23,422 nucleotides of DNA, taken from assembly GCA_017608985.1 (NCBI GenBank), contig JAFCEV010000002.1, positions 1-23,422 of the forward strand, read 5' to 3'. The position numbers and the translations under genes were made by a program. Of the stretch, positions 7,101 through 14,210 are shown piece after piece. The stretch is from Candidatus Pacearchaeota archaeon (GTDB lineage: Archaea; Nanobdellota; Nanobdellia; Pacearchaeales; GW2011-AR1). Each line of letters begins with the position of its first letter. Positions within the stretch are counted from its first letter, which is position 1. The notes beneath the pieces were generated by a model, which saw only the letters and a program-made list of their open reading frames with translations, was not told where the DNA came from and searched no databases.

Positions 7101-10100
7101 TCTCTGCGCTTCACTGACGGCTTTCACAGCATTATTTATAAGTTTCGAAGTTTCCTTTTCATCAAGTCCTGGAAATTGATAAGATTCTGATATTCCTAAA
7201 TTTATTAATTCACATATATCATCTCCTTCCAAATTTTCCTCAAGCTTGTTTTCCCCGACATTACATAAATAAAAGCTCATCACTTTTCCAGATTCTTCAT
7301 AAGTTTTTATAGAACTAAAAACAGAAAGTGTCTCTTTTAGGGAAGCATACCAACCATTTTTTAAATCAAAAGGAACTATAGCAGGGTATCCTTTATATGA
7401 ACCTGTTTCATAATATTTGATTTCAGGATTCTCATATTCATTCTTATAAGATTCAAAATCATATTTCTGGAAATAAAGATTCTTCATTTGATTTGGTATG
7501 TTCTCTTCAGAAACAAGATTACCAGAAGAATCATAAATCATCAAATTATGAGCTTCATCTGTTTTAATGGGAAGGTTCTTTTTTCCTGAAGAATCATCAA
7601 GCACAAGAATATATTCTTTCCCATCAGGAAGGGTCTGCAGAGTTGCAACAGGTGTTTTATCATTTATCCCAAAATTAGGAAGATTAGTTTTTATATTTTC
7701 ATAAATTAGTCCCTTATAAGGAAGTTTTTTGACATTCCAGCTTATTTCAAGAGTGTTTACTTTTTCAGAAGAAATCCCTAATTTATCTGCAGTAGCTGTT
7801 CTCTCCAAATAATTCTCAGAATTAATTTCAATATCTGAAAAGATTGAATATAATTGTTTTTGTGCAAGAGATTTAAGCTCAGAACTTGCCTGTTTGTCAT
7901 TCAGTATTCCTGTATAAAGCTGAATATCTCTCATTTCTTCCAATTCATAATTATTGTTTGTCCAGCTTTCATAAGATAAACTTTTTTTCATTTTTTCCAT
8001 ATCAATTCCTTGGAATTCATCTCCTAACAAAGTTATGTCCTGCTGTACATTAGGAATATATAAATGCATGAACTTACTGGTATTCACAAAATCTCCTGAG
8101 AATAAACCATTCTTTTCCATAGACTGCTCATTTAATTTTTTAATTTCTGTGTTATCTTCATGTAAAACAGAATACAACTTGTTAACATCGGCATCAATTT
8201 TGTCAGAATTATCAAGAAGACATTGTTCCTGTGTTGTATATTTTCCTGCATTTACATAAGACGCACATAGCTCATACCATCCTCCCTCTTCCCTCATAAC
8301 TCTCTGCCTTGCAATTCCTTTTCCTCCTGTGTTTGCAAAGAAATTCTTGATAGTTAATACAGCAGCTGTTCCAAGACATGCAGTCTTCATAGACTTAACA
8401 ACAGTTCCAAGACTATCTGAAATTTTCTTCCACTCTCTAATAGAATTATCTAATTTTTCAATTTTCTCTTTTGCCTTTTCAGGTGCAAGTTGTATTCCTC
8501 TTTTCTCTATTTCAATTTTAAAATTAAAATCAGCCTCTGTTCTTGCATAATCCACATTAGGAATTATAGAAACTTTTGCAACTTTTTTCAAGTTTACTTC
8601 TGTTAAAGTAAATTCATAATTGCTGTCCAAGCTGTCAACCACATCCAGTCTTAGAGTTTTTTTATCAGAAGTCACAGGTTCTTTCAAGGTATTCCAAAAT
8701 CCTTTTGGAACAAGATTGGTATTTATTACAGCAGCATCTGTTTCCAAATCAACCAGCTGAATATATTCTTTTTCAGAATCATCCAAATAAATTATCTCAT
8801 TTTTTCTAATTGTAAGAAATCTTGTAATTCCATTAGGGGATTTCACTTTTATCTCAGCACTATATTCTTTATAAGAAGGCTCATAAACATCTTCGAAAGA
8901 TATTTTCTTTATCTTTCCATTAATTGTCACTTCCCTGCTTGAAATTTCAGAATTTGAAATTTTCAACCCATCATCACACATATCTAGATTCTTTTCAGAA
9001 TTAGGATATTCTTCTCTGAAATTCTCACAGAAATCAAGCATAGTTTTTTTCTGCCCAAGAGCCTCTGCTAAGAGTATCACATCATATAATGCTTTTTCAC
9101 CAAGAGTCACTGTATCTTCCAAAGGATTCTCCTCATCAGGAAAACTTTCTATAATTGTTTGATAATTTTCTATTGCATTATTAAAGTATTCCTCACTTTC
9201 TTTTGAGAGTTCGGCATCTGTAGCACCTGCAAATCCTTCAATAGAAACCTGAGTTCCTTTTATGTCTTTTAAACCTTCAGAATATTTTAGAGGCATCAAA
9301 AATGAATCTCCACTTATTAATCTATTAATAATCTGCCTGAAATACGCAATTTCCTTTAATTGGAAATCTAAAAAATTAGACACTGCAGGAATTCCTGTAA
9401 TTCCCTTGCCTCTCAACTGTTCAACTATGCTTGCAACAGATGCGATTTCGTCTTCACTTAATTTATCTTTTTGCTCTGGAATTGCTATTAAATAAGCATA
9501 TAAATCTTCAAGTTCCCCTGTGTTCTGCTCAGTTCCTATATAACCGAGATAGACTGATTTTTTTCTGTCCTCTGTCTGATACAAAAACTCTCCGACTCCA
9601 ACTTCTTTTTCACCCAGTCCTGCAATATTAAGTTTTATTTTTGGGATAATTTTCAAATCAAAAGTGCTACTCTTCTTATCTTCTCTGCAATTTATTTTCA
9701 CTATTTTATTAAGTCCTTCTTCTGTTATTTTCCTAACTCTACATTTATTATCAAGAAACCCTTCTTTTTCTGCAACTTCAAAAATTTCCCCGTTTATTTC
9801 AAATCTCGCTCTTGTATCAGGATTTTCTATATCTTCTAATTTTAAATTCAAAGTTGCAAGACAATAATCAAAACCAGGAATATAAATCTCTTCTGAAGTT
9901 TCTCCTTTTACTAAATCTGTTGTGGAATATCTCTGCTTCTGGGAAGTTGTTCCTGTAAGAGTTCTTTGATATTGTCCTGAATAGATAGATATTACAGCGC
10001 CATCTTCATCTATTCCTTCTGCTCTTAAATAGCCTCTTCCATCCCAAAAACTATACTGCCTATATTTCTGCCCCCATTCAGAATCATCATACTCAGGAAG

Positions 10101-10664
10101 ATAAAATGTTGCTCTCCCAACTCCAAATGCATTAGTAACATCATACCTTATTCTCGCTGTTAAATTTCCTGTAACAACTTCAGGCATTGCAGACTCATTC
10201 TTTTGCTGTCTTAAAATTATAACAACATAACCTATGTTATTCATAACAGGAGAAGTGACATCTCCGCTGTATCCAAGTGCAGACTGAGCAGGATAAAATC
10301 CTACACTTGCGACCTCTTTTGGATATTTTCCTGTAATAGAAATAGCATCTATTGTTTCCACATCTATCAATGGATTAAGATTAGTTGCAGACAGCTGGCA
10401 GAATACAGGAACATTCTGCTCTTCAAGCAAATCACTTCTAACAACAGCAGGAGTACAACTAAAAGGAGCAATCTGGATTATAAAATCCTGTCCTGCCTCG
10501 CACTGCTCTCTCGGAAAACCTGTGAAAGCTCCTATGGCTCCATATGGCCCTGTCTGAATATACTGCGTAGCTGAACGATAATAAGTTGCTAAAACAGAAG
10601 AGCACATCAGCAAAATTACAAATAGAAAAACTAATGCTAATTTTATTCTTTTGGAATTTATCAT
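4197..10664 (-). CDS. Giant secreted Cys-rich protein (2155 aa) with C-terminal NlpC/P60-like domain
   Basis: The N-terminus is a signal peptide (MINSKRIKLALVFLFVI, likely cleaved after VLA at 24-26). About 38 cysteines are spread along the protein. A dense cluster at about 1216-1328 includes CDPVVCPTSRC, GICDKIYSIYGC and EFFWRQ. The N-terminal 30-130 region has TGFPREQCEAGQDF and NVPVFCQLSATN. A Ser/Glu-rich acidic linker (EETESSESETEEES) lies near 1723-1741. The last ~145 residues resemble NlpC/P60 papain-fold amidases: DC-FDSATYVYKKANV with C2014, ALEPGYMLSY then GHNAIFVGW with H2107, and LFDWNG with D2126/N2128. I do not recognise the long middle part. It overlaps the upstream anchored-protein gene by 4 bp (ATGA), so the two are translated together and probably interact at the surface. 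The substrate is unknown, and whether the C-terminal domain is active is inference. Confidence 0.85.
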   Translation of the reverse strand: MINSKRIKLALVFLFVILLMCSSVLATYYRSATQYIQTGPYGAIGAFTGFPREQCEAGQDFIIQIAPFSCTPAVVRSDLLEEQNVPVFCQLSATNLNPLIDVETIDAISITGKYPKEVASVGFYPAQSALGYSGDVTSPVMNNIGYVVIILRQQKNESAMPEVVTGNLTARIRYDVTNAFGVGRATFYLPEYDDSEWGQKYRQYSFWDGRGYLRAEGIDEDGAVISIYSGQYQRTLTGTTSQKQRYSTTDLVKGETSEEIYIPGFDYCLATLNLKLEDIENPDTRARFEINGEIFEVAEKEGFLDNKCRVRKITEEGLNKIVKINCREDKKSSTFDLKIIPKIKLNIAGLGEKEVGVGEFLYQTEDRKKSVYLGYIGTEQNTGELEDLYAYLIAIPEQKDKLSEDEIASVASIVEQLRGKGITGIPAVSNFLDFQLKEIAYFRQIINRLISGDSFLMPLKYSEGLKDIKGTQVSIEGFAGATDAELSKESEEYFNNAIENYQTIIESFPDEENPLEDTVTLGEKALYDVILLAEALGQKKTMLDFCENFREEYPNSEKNLDMCDDGLKISNSEISSREVTINGKIKKISFEDVYEPSYKEYSAEIKVKSPNGITRFLTIRKNEIIYLDDSEKEYIQLVDLETDAAVINTNLVPKGFWNTLKEPVTSDKKTLRLDVVDSLDSNYEFTLTEVNLKKVAKVSIIPNVDYARTEADFNFKIEIEKRGIQLAPEKAKEKIEKLDNSIREWKKISDSLGTVVKSMKTACLGTAAVLTIKNFFANTGGKGIARQRVMREEGGWYELCASYVNAGKYTTQEQCLLDNSDKIDADVNKLYSVLHEDNTEIKKLNEQSMEKNGLFSGDFVNTSKFMHLYIPNVQQDITLLGDEFQGIDMEKMKKSLSYESWTNNNYELEEMRDIQLYTGILNDKQASSELKSLAQKQLYSIFSDIEINSENYLERTATADKLGISSEKVNTLEISWNVKKLPYKGLIYENIKTNLPNFGINDKTPVATLQTLPDGKEYILVLDDSSGKKNLPIKTDEAHNLMIYDSSGNLVSEENIPNQMKNLYFQKYDFESYKNEYENPEIKYYETGSYKGYPAIVPFDLKNGWYASLKETLSVFSSIKTYEESGKVMSFYLCNVGENKLEENLEGDDICELINLGISESYQFPGLDEKETSKLINNAVKAVSEAQRQRKNNEGIKRANILGQKVDVGNPAVDVPEIQCQDFMSPKECNILFNVCDPVVCPTSRCNFGGNYYVQDVAQSGIIGSIALCLPNYREKIYIPVCLTGVAAGIDGWLSIQESYRDCLQESLDTGETVGICDKIYSIYGCEFFWRQAIPLAKFGIPKLTGIILGQNARGGGEYLGVADAWKKTEKAVTYFTQYYAQNSYKAFKARSAEEIGGEICKVFASVTYPETGDLLDTITTPDSPPQFHGWFDEIPFTTVTTPAYSQYKVYYHIYAGKDTGAYYRVYLKGNAGSSFYQDTVISVLVDTGYISKGEYTSETKDFTAPSGYQQLCIMVNGQEECGFKEVSTSFAVDYIQEKYVASQADEIDIKTEEECISGSASIYSLLNPNIQEGVGDLINPEIYNQGIVRVCATKNPGQKTDANAGMNGSRWVEVGYCGSKNLKCWLDTESVKKVLDFSNLEENVLETTTTNYLEVLKNAGNYLSEEEFDNAINQINKESSNIEKITLINNFIDRVFLNSEKAYLLLLKASAYGKLATEEYSVIKSEETESSESETEEESIREKKIKIDVVKIVTSPKFEIRRGILTRNFCARYFQEQWYWSLDCDNVGREVKELRGFLTTVTTASSNWIPVTSLENTAGRDPDKETQELIKSLRNVDFEQGLGILLDKAIKERALIGGNAEMSDEKIFTLDFKDLRNLKFKYSSQEKSWMWAYRAVKDTLEGAWQPVTKTTNPILTASKLNFAQKELLASLEGKDFFNGAIELFWIGFDAGEVEEKYFGLTDSENGLSEIPGGETCEIVEPLEEVETITDPQKKVLKAASVLKGTSSSGFEDCFDSATYVYKKANVNLGGCIYSDNKGKNYNIEEETITIGVDKNSKNQIIFQVASNPSDSCTLNRGNAEIEEFDKLNALEPGYMLSYAYCSDAGHNAIFVGWVDKNTKTAKLFDWNGPGRTFRYYDEDLSDAEHPVYMFWEPV

Positions 10665-12547
10665 ATGAAATTTATATCCAGTTCTTTAGTTTCAAATAAA
10701 AGATAATTTTCCTGTAGTTCTTCTAATGTTGTAGGGAGTTTAAGACTTTCTGCATTTATTTCAATATAATCTGAATTTCTAAGTTCATATTCTGAGATAT
10801 AATAAGTTTCTTTTCCTCCTCCTGCAAGAACATCTGAAACAATCTGTGCAGGAATTTCAATATCAAAACATTTTTCAGCTGTCAATCCAAATAAACCTCC
10901 CAAACCACTTTGTGGAACCTCAACACACTGCTCAGAAGTTGTTGCTTCAAGTTCGAGAGAAGAATCTTCATAAATATAAACCTGAATTTCGTACTCTCCC
11001 TCACTCAACTCCACACTCTTCTGCTCAGGATAGATTATTGTCTTTGAATCTACATCAGAAACAAAATTAATTATAGCATCTCCATTATAAGAATCTCCAT
11101 CTAAATTAAGTGCTACAGACGTGTCATAAAGCTTATCCATAATTATGCTGACAGTATCAGAATTTAAAACAGAATATAGATATTTGGTATCTTCAAATCC
11201 TTCTGCTTTTGCAAGAATATACCCATTAACACATTGCGGGAATTCTTCCACCAGTGAATCTGAGGAGGATGTCTTTCCTATCTCACAAGTGGTCCCAAAA
11301 CATTCATAAGAAATATCTGCTGCAATTCTATCAAGTTCAGAATCATAAGTATTGACTGTTAAAAAAGTATTTTTGTAATTGCAAATCTCAGGAAGCTCTT
11401 CTTCCACAGCATGTCCTTCAAGAGCCTCTCTCGGATTATTTCCTTCAATTACAACTGCAACAGGAAAATGAAAAACTTCATCTTCGTCATACACCTGAAT
11501 TAAAACAGGATATTTTAGATTATAAACAAAATGATAAGGAACATAACAGAATCCTAAAATTCCTAATCCTGCTTGATTTCCAATCGGCTCTGCTAAAAGA
11601 ATTTCTCCTTCAGAAGGATTTACCTCAAAATTGTACGCCCAATTTTTTGAATTAATAAATCTGGCTTGTTCTGGAATTCCTACATCAACAACAAAATAAT
11701 CTTTTTTGCTTCCCTGAGTCTTAAGTGCAAGAGTGTTTAATTCTATTGCTTCCTGTAATTCATCAAATATTTCATCAGCATTCCAAATCTCCGGAGAGCA
11801 ACTTAATTCAACCCCATCAACAGGTGCATAAAGTCTCAGAACATCAATGCCATAATCTTCTAAAAATAATTCTTCTTGTTCTTTTTCATAAACCTTCAAT
11901 GCAGAATCATAAAGTTTCCCTAATTTTGAGTCAACATATAATTTATGATTTTTCACAATAGCACTGTCCTCTCCCTTATTAATTTCCAAATCCATATCCA
12001 GATTTACCTCAACAGAATCTTCATTTATATTTACATTAGATTCAGGCTCTCCAAGATAGATGCTGTATCCTTCTTCATAATAAGTATCTAAAAAACAATT
12101 TCTTATTTTTCCATCTAAATAATTCTCAAGTTCTTTCTCCATATCCTTTTTCGAAGGAACCTGCTCTCTTTCAATATTATTTCCGGAGATATAATACCAA
12201 TAAGGAATAGAGTTTCCCAAGAAATTTAATTGCGAAGAAAAAGGCATATATGCTGAACCAGCTTCAAAATCCGGAAGTTCTATATAACCTGCCTGACTTT
12301 CTAAAATTTCTATTCCTGTCAAAGTGTCCTCTTCCAAACATGAAAGAAAACTCGTATAAATAGGCTGCATATCTGCGGGAAGTTTAGAAGCTGTCAGTTT
12401 ATCCTTGAATATAAAAAAACCTGCAACCAGTGCAATGATAATTATCGCAAGAATAATAAAAATCGTTACCTGCGAGCGTTTTGACTTCGGGCAAATATTC
12501 CTATTAATTCCTGATATCAAGACAGGAGTTCCTCTTTTACTCTTCAT
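10661..12547 (-). CDS. Pilin-like-anchored extracytoplasmic protein (628 aa), partner of the giant protein
   Basis: A basic N-terminus is followed by KSKRS-QVTIFIILAIIIIALV (21-42). This resembles a class III (type IV pilin/archaellin) signal in which the prepilin peptidase cuts just before Q and the hydrophobic helix stays as the membrane anchor. The usual Glu at +5 is absent. The rest, about 50-628, looks extracytoplasmic and acidic, with scattered cysteines and beta-rich segments such as GEYEIQVYIYEDSSLELEA, but no domain I can name. The start at 12547 is supported by TATATAAA (12570-12577), centred about 26 nt upstream. Its TGA overlaps the ATG of the giant gene, so it is the first gene of a two-gene unit. 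I infer a membrane-anchored scaffold or assembly partner for the giant protein. A processed pseudopilin-like subunit is an alternative. Confidence 0.8.
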   Translation of the reverse strand: MKSKRGTPVLISGINRNICPKSKRSQVTIFIILAIIIIALVAGFFIFKDKLTASKLPADMQPIYTSFLSCLEEDTLTGIEILESQAGYIELPDFEAGSAYMPFSSQLNFLGNSIPYWYYISGNNIEREQVPSKKDMEKELENYLDGKIRNCFLDTYYEEGYSIYLGEPESNVNINEDSVEVNLDMDLEINKGEDSAIVKNHKLYVDSKLGKLYDSALKVYEKEQEELFLEDYGIDVLRLYAPVDGVELSCSPEIWNADEIFDELQEAIELNTLALKTQGSKKDYFVVDVGIPEQARFINSKNWAYNFEVNPSEGEILLAEPIGNQAGLGILGFCYVPYHFVYNLKYPVLIQVYDEDEVFHFPVAVVIEGNNPREALEGHAVEEELPEICNYKNTFLTVNTYDSELDRIAADISYECFGTTCEIGKTSSSDSLVEEFPQCVNGYILAKAEGFEDTKYLYSVLNSDTVSIIMDKLYDTSVALNLDGDSYNGDAIINFVSDVDSKTIIYPEQKSVELSEGEYEIQVYIYEDSSLELEATTSEQCVEVPQSGLGGLFGLTAEKCFDIEIPAQIVSDVLAGGGKETYYISEYELRNSDYIEINAESLKLPTTLEELQENYLLFETKELDINFI

Positions 12548-12569
12548 AGGGGAATAAAAGAAATTATGT

Positions 12570-12577
12570 ATATAAAC
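12570..12577 (-). promoter_or_regulatory. TATA box of the two-gene surface operon
   Basis: TTTATATA on the minus strand, centred about 26 nt before the ATG at 12547. It lies just upstream of the stop of the preceding small gene, so the surface operon appears to have its own promoter. Confidence 0.55.
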
Positions 12578-12587
12578 TTTATTAAAA

Positions 12588-12794
12588 TTATTGAGATATC
12601 AACGGCTTATTCTTTCTAAGTCTCAAATAATTAATTGCTCCTATAATAATTAAAATTCCTCCAATAAGAACTATCCATTTATCTATTTTATTCACTACAT
12701 CTGGAAGAGTTATAAGATTCAAAGATGAATTCAGAAAATACAATCCAAAAATCAGATAAACTAAAAACCCCAAAGTCCCTCTTTTCTTTTTCAT
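12588..12794 (-). CDS. Small two-TM membrane protein (68 aa)
   Basis: A short basic N-terminus (MKKKRGT) is followed by hydrophobic helices at about 8-28 and 40-58, with the charged end RLRKNKPLISQ. There are no catalytic residues and I do not recognise a family. It shares the opening M-K-x-K-R-G-T with the 628-residue protein downstream, which may simply reflect the same membrane-insertion signal. The ATG at 12794 sits about 26 nt from a palindromic TATA element at 12816-12825, so a leaderless transcript is likely. It precedes the surface operon by 40 nt on the same strand and could be read through into it. A role in assembly or anchoring of that pair is possible but unproven. Confidence 0.7.
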   Translation of the reverse strand: MKKKRGTLGFLVYLIFGLYFLNSSLNLITLPDVVNKIDKWIVLIGGILIIIGAINYLRLRKNKPLISQ

Positions 12795-12815
12795 ATTTTA
12801 AATGATTAAACATTA

Positions 12816-12825
12816 TATTTAAATA
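12816..12825. promoter_or_regulatory. Palindromic TATA element shared by divergent genes
   Basis: TATTTAAATA is its own reverse complement. It is centred about 26 nt from the ATG at 12794 (minus) and about 30 nt from the tRNA-Val 5' end at 12851 (plus). One TBP site could serve both; an offset AAATATTT (12821-12828) would place the tRNA start exactly at its 5' end. Confidence 0.5.
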
Positions 12826-12850
12826 TTTCTAAAATGTTTAAGGAACATCT

Positions 12851-12921
12851 GGTCTCGTAAGCTAGTGGTAAACTGCATCCTTGACGTGGATGATTCAGCA
12901 GTTCGATTCTGCTCGGGACCA
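12851..12921 (+). tRNA. tRNA-Val (anticodon GAC)
   Basis: Acceptor GGTCTCG pairs with CGGGACC (one G-U). Anticodon stem CATCC/GGATG closes TTGACGT, giving GAC. T arm AGCAG/CTGCT has loop TTCGATT. The discriminator is A, with no CCA and no intron. The D stem (AGCT/AACT) has one apparent C-A mismatch at 12-23. The promoter position suggests a very short or no 5' leader. Confidence 0.93.
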
Positions 12922-12928
12922 TCCTAAC

Positions 12929-12936
12929 CTTTAAAA
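12929..12936 (+). promoter_or_regulatory. TATA-like box for eL42/eS1
   Basis: CTTTAAAA just after tRNA-Val, centred about 30 nt before the ATG at 12963. Confidence 0.45.
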
Positions 12937-12962
12937 ACTCATTTTATCTTCAAAATATAAAA

Positions 12963-13277
12963 ATGAAATTACCAAAGACAACAAAAAGATATTGTCCATA
13001 TTGCAAAAAAAAGACAGAACAAAAGATTAAGATAGTACCAACAGGAGCAAAAAGAGGTTCTCTTAAAAGAGGTTCTAAACAAAGAGCCTCTCTGCGTGGA
13101 AGAGCCAGAGGCATAGGAAACAAAGGGAGATGGTCAAAACCTGCAGTTTCAAAATTTAAGAGAAAATCAAAAACAACTAAAAAAACAAATATTATGTATA
13201 CATGCACAGAATGTGGAAAATCCAAATATAGAGCTTCAAGAAGAAATAAAAGGACAGGTAGAATATTACAGGAATAA
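12963..13277 (+). CDS. rpl44e: 50S ribosomal protein eL42 (L44e)
   Basis: The product is a 104-residue, very basic zinc-binding large-subunit protein near the E site. Zinc ligands are C11-X2-C14 (CPYC) and C81-X2-C84 (CTEC), with the family's central Arg/Lys-rich segment (RGSLKRGSKQRASLRGRARG) and GNKGRWSKP. The length is slightly above the usual archaeal ~95 residues. In many archaea this gene is followed by rps27e. Here a structured spacer and then eS1 follow. Confidence 0.95.
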   Translation: MKLPKTTKRYCPYCKKKTEQKIKIVPTGAKRGSLKRGSKQRASLRGRARGIGNKGRWSKPAVSKFKRKSKTTKKTNIMYTCTECGKSKYRASRRNKRTGRILQE

Positions 13278-13454
13278 AATGAAATTCAAACAAAGATTAA
13301 ATAATTTCTTCGCAACTTCCAGCGAAGGCAAAGAAAGAAGTTGTCATTCAACGTCGAAAAGGAAGTTTATGCCGAAGTTATTAAAAATAACTAAATTAAA
13401 TTATCCATCTCAGTTTTCAATGGCTGAGTTAAGGAAACCATAGGTGTCCTCACA
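13278..13454 (+). other. Structured spacer between eL42 and eS1 (possible RNA element or tiny ORF)
   Basis: The spacer contains a perfect 6-bp hairpin, CTTCGC (13308-13313) with GCGAAG (13322-13327). Its loop AACTTCC (13314-13320) is exactly complementary to GGAAGTT at 13361-13367, so a pseudoknot can be drawn. A small stem GTTG/CAAC (13340-13352) lies between, and CTCAG/CTGAG flanks 13410-13430. A 54-codon ORF (13279-13443) starts one base after the eL42 stop, but its codons (ACG, TCG, CCG) are unlike its neighbours and the protein resembles nothing I know. An RNA structure, perhaps regulating ribosomal protein translation, fits better. Confidence 0.35.
13444..13449 (+). promoter_or_regulatory. 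Shine-Dalgarno site for eS1
   Basis: GGTG within AGGTGTCC, about 8 nt before the ATG at 13455, complementary to the archaeal 16S 3' end. It fixes this start and shows that eS1 is translated from a leadered or polycistronic mRNA. Confidence 0.5.
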
Positions 13455-14003
13455 ATGGCAATCGCAAAAAGAAAAAAGAAGTTTTTTGATGTTGAAATGC
13501 CTTTGATAAAAAAAGAAATTCAACTACAAGCATATAATCTCAAAGATTTAAATAAAAGACTCATTAAATATGATTTAACAAGAATTCTCAGAGGAAAAAA
13601 TATAATACTACAAACAGAGGTAAAAATTCAAGGAGATAAAGCAATTACAACCCCTAAAGAAATAAAAATTCTCCCATATTATCTAAGAAGAATGATGAGG
13701 AAAGGAACCAATTATGTGGAAGATTCATTTTCTACAAATTGTAAAGATGCTCAAATAAGGATAAAGCCTTTTTTAATCACAAGAAGAAAAGTTTCAAGAG
13801 CAGTGAGAAAAGCTTTAAGAGAAAAAGCAAGAGAAGAATTAATAAATTATATAAAAGACAAAAATTTTGAAAAAATCTTTGAAGAAGTTTTGAAAAATTA
13901 TTTACAGAAAGAATTAAGTTTAAAATTGAAAAAAATTTATCCTCTTTCTCTTTGTGAAATAAGGGTCCTGAAAGTTGAGAAAGAAACAGGAAAAAGTGAA
14001 TAA
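13455..14003 (+). CDS. rps3ae: 30S ribosomal protein eS1 (S3Ae)
   Basis: This 182-residue small-subunit protein belongs to the S3Ae family. The recognisable parts are the N-terminal KKKFFDVEMPL (family W-(Y/F)-(D/E)-(I/V) segment) and LTRILRGKNIILQTEVKIQGDKA. Further on are YYLRRMMRKGTNYVEDSF, IRIKPFLITRRKVSRAVRKALR, and the end KKIYPLSLCEIRVLKV. It is somewhat shorter than the typical ~195-200 archaeal length, as is common in reduced genomes. A GGTG Shine-Dalgarno site supports the start. It probably shares a transcript with eL42, 177 nt upstream; a weak internal promoter in the AT-rich 13380-13402 stretch cannot be excluded. Confidence 0.93.
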   Translation: MAIAKRKKKFFDVEMPLIKKEIQLQAYNLKDLNKRLIKYDLTRILRGKNIILQTEVKIQGDKAITTPKEIKILPYYLRRMMRKGTNYVEDSFSTNCKDAQIRIKPFLITRRKVSRAVRKALREKAREELINYIKDKNFEKIFEEVLKNYLQKELSLKLKKIYPLSLCEIRVLKVEKETGKSE

Positions 14004-14071
14004 GAAATCTTTTAAACTAATTTATTTTAATAAATCTATCAACCTTGAGTACTATTTTAAAGAAAGATTAT

Positions 14072-14096
14072 GCGAAAGAAACTTTGGTGTCTTCGC
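14072..14096 (+). promoter_or_regulatory. Leader hairpin and GTCTTCGC motif upstream of tRNA-Thr
   Basis: GCGAA(A)GA (14072-14079) pairs with TCTTCGC (14090-14096) with one bulged A. The octamer GTCTTCGC (14089-14096) ends 3 nt before the mature tRNA. It matches the element before tRNA-Arg. Confidence 0.45.
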
Positions 14097-14099
14097 AAT

Positions 14100-14186
14100 G
14101 CCTGTGTAGCTCAGTGGTAGAGCATCTGCCTTGTATAATCCCATCAGGAGAGCAGAGGGCCGGGGGTTCGAATCCCTCCGCAGGCT
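14100..14186 (+). tRNA. tRNA-Thr (anticodon TGT) with 15-nt intron
   Basis: Acceptor GCCTGTG pairs with CGCAGGC (one G-U) and the D stem is GCTC/GAGC. Anticodon stem TCTGC/GCAGA closes a 7-nt loop CTTGTAA after removal of 15 nt at 37/38, giving TGT. T arm GGGGG/CCCTC (one G-U) has loop TTCGAAT. The discriminator is U73, common for archaeal tRNA-Thr, and CCA is not encoded. Two TATA-like stretches (14025-14032 and 14054-14061) could drive it, giving a leader of about 46 or 16 nt. Confidence 0.94.
14136..14150 (+). other. tRNA-Thr intron, 15 nt at 37/38
   Basis: A bulge-helix-bulge can be drawn. Exon CTTG pairs with intron CAGG (one G-U), with bulges TA^T and AG^A. It has the same geometry as the tRNA-Arg intron and an equally weak inner hairpin. 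Confidence 0.83.
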
Positions 14187-14210
14187 TTCCTAGATTAAAA
14201 ACTAAGCGTT

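Noticed and set aside
4197..12547. Mobile element, phage or CRISPR origin for the large genes
   Set aside because: I saw no transposase, integrase, terminal repeats, direct repeat array or phage genes, and the base composition matches the neighbours.
12950..13225. Minus-strand ORF over eL42
   Set aside because: It is antisense to a clear zinc-binding ribosomal protein and has no promoter or family match.
13279..13443. 54-codon ORF immediately after the eL42 stop
   Set aside because: It looks like nothing known, its codon use differs from neighbours, and it coincides with hairpins. Kept only as a possibility within the structured spacer.
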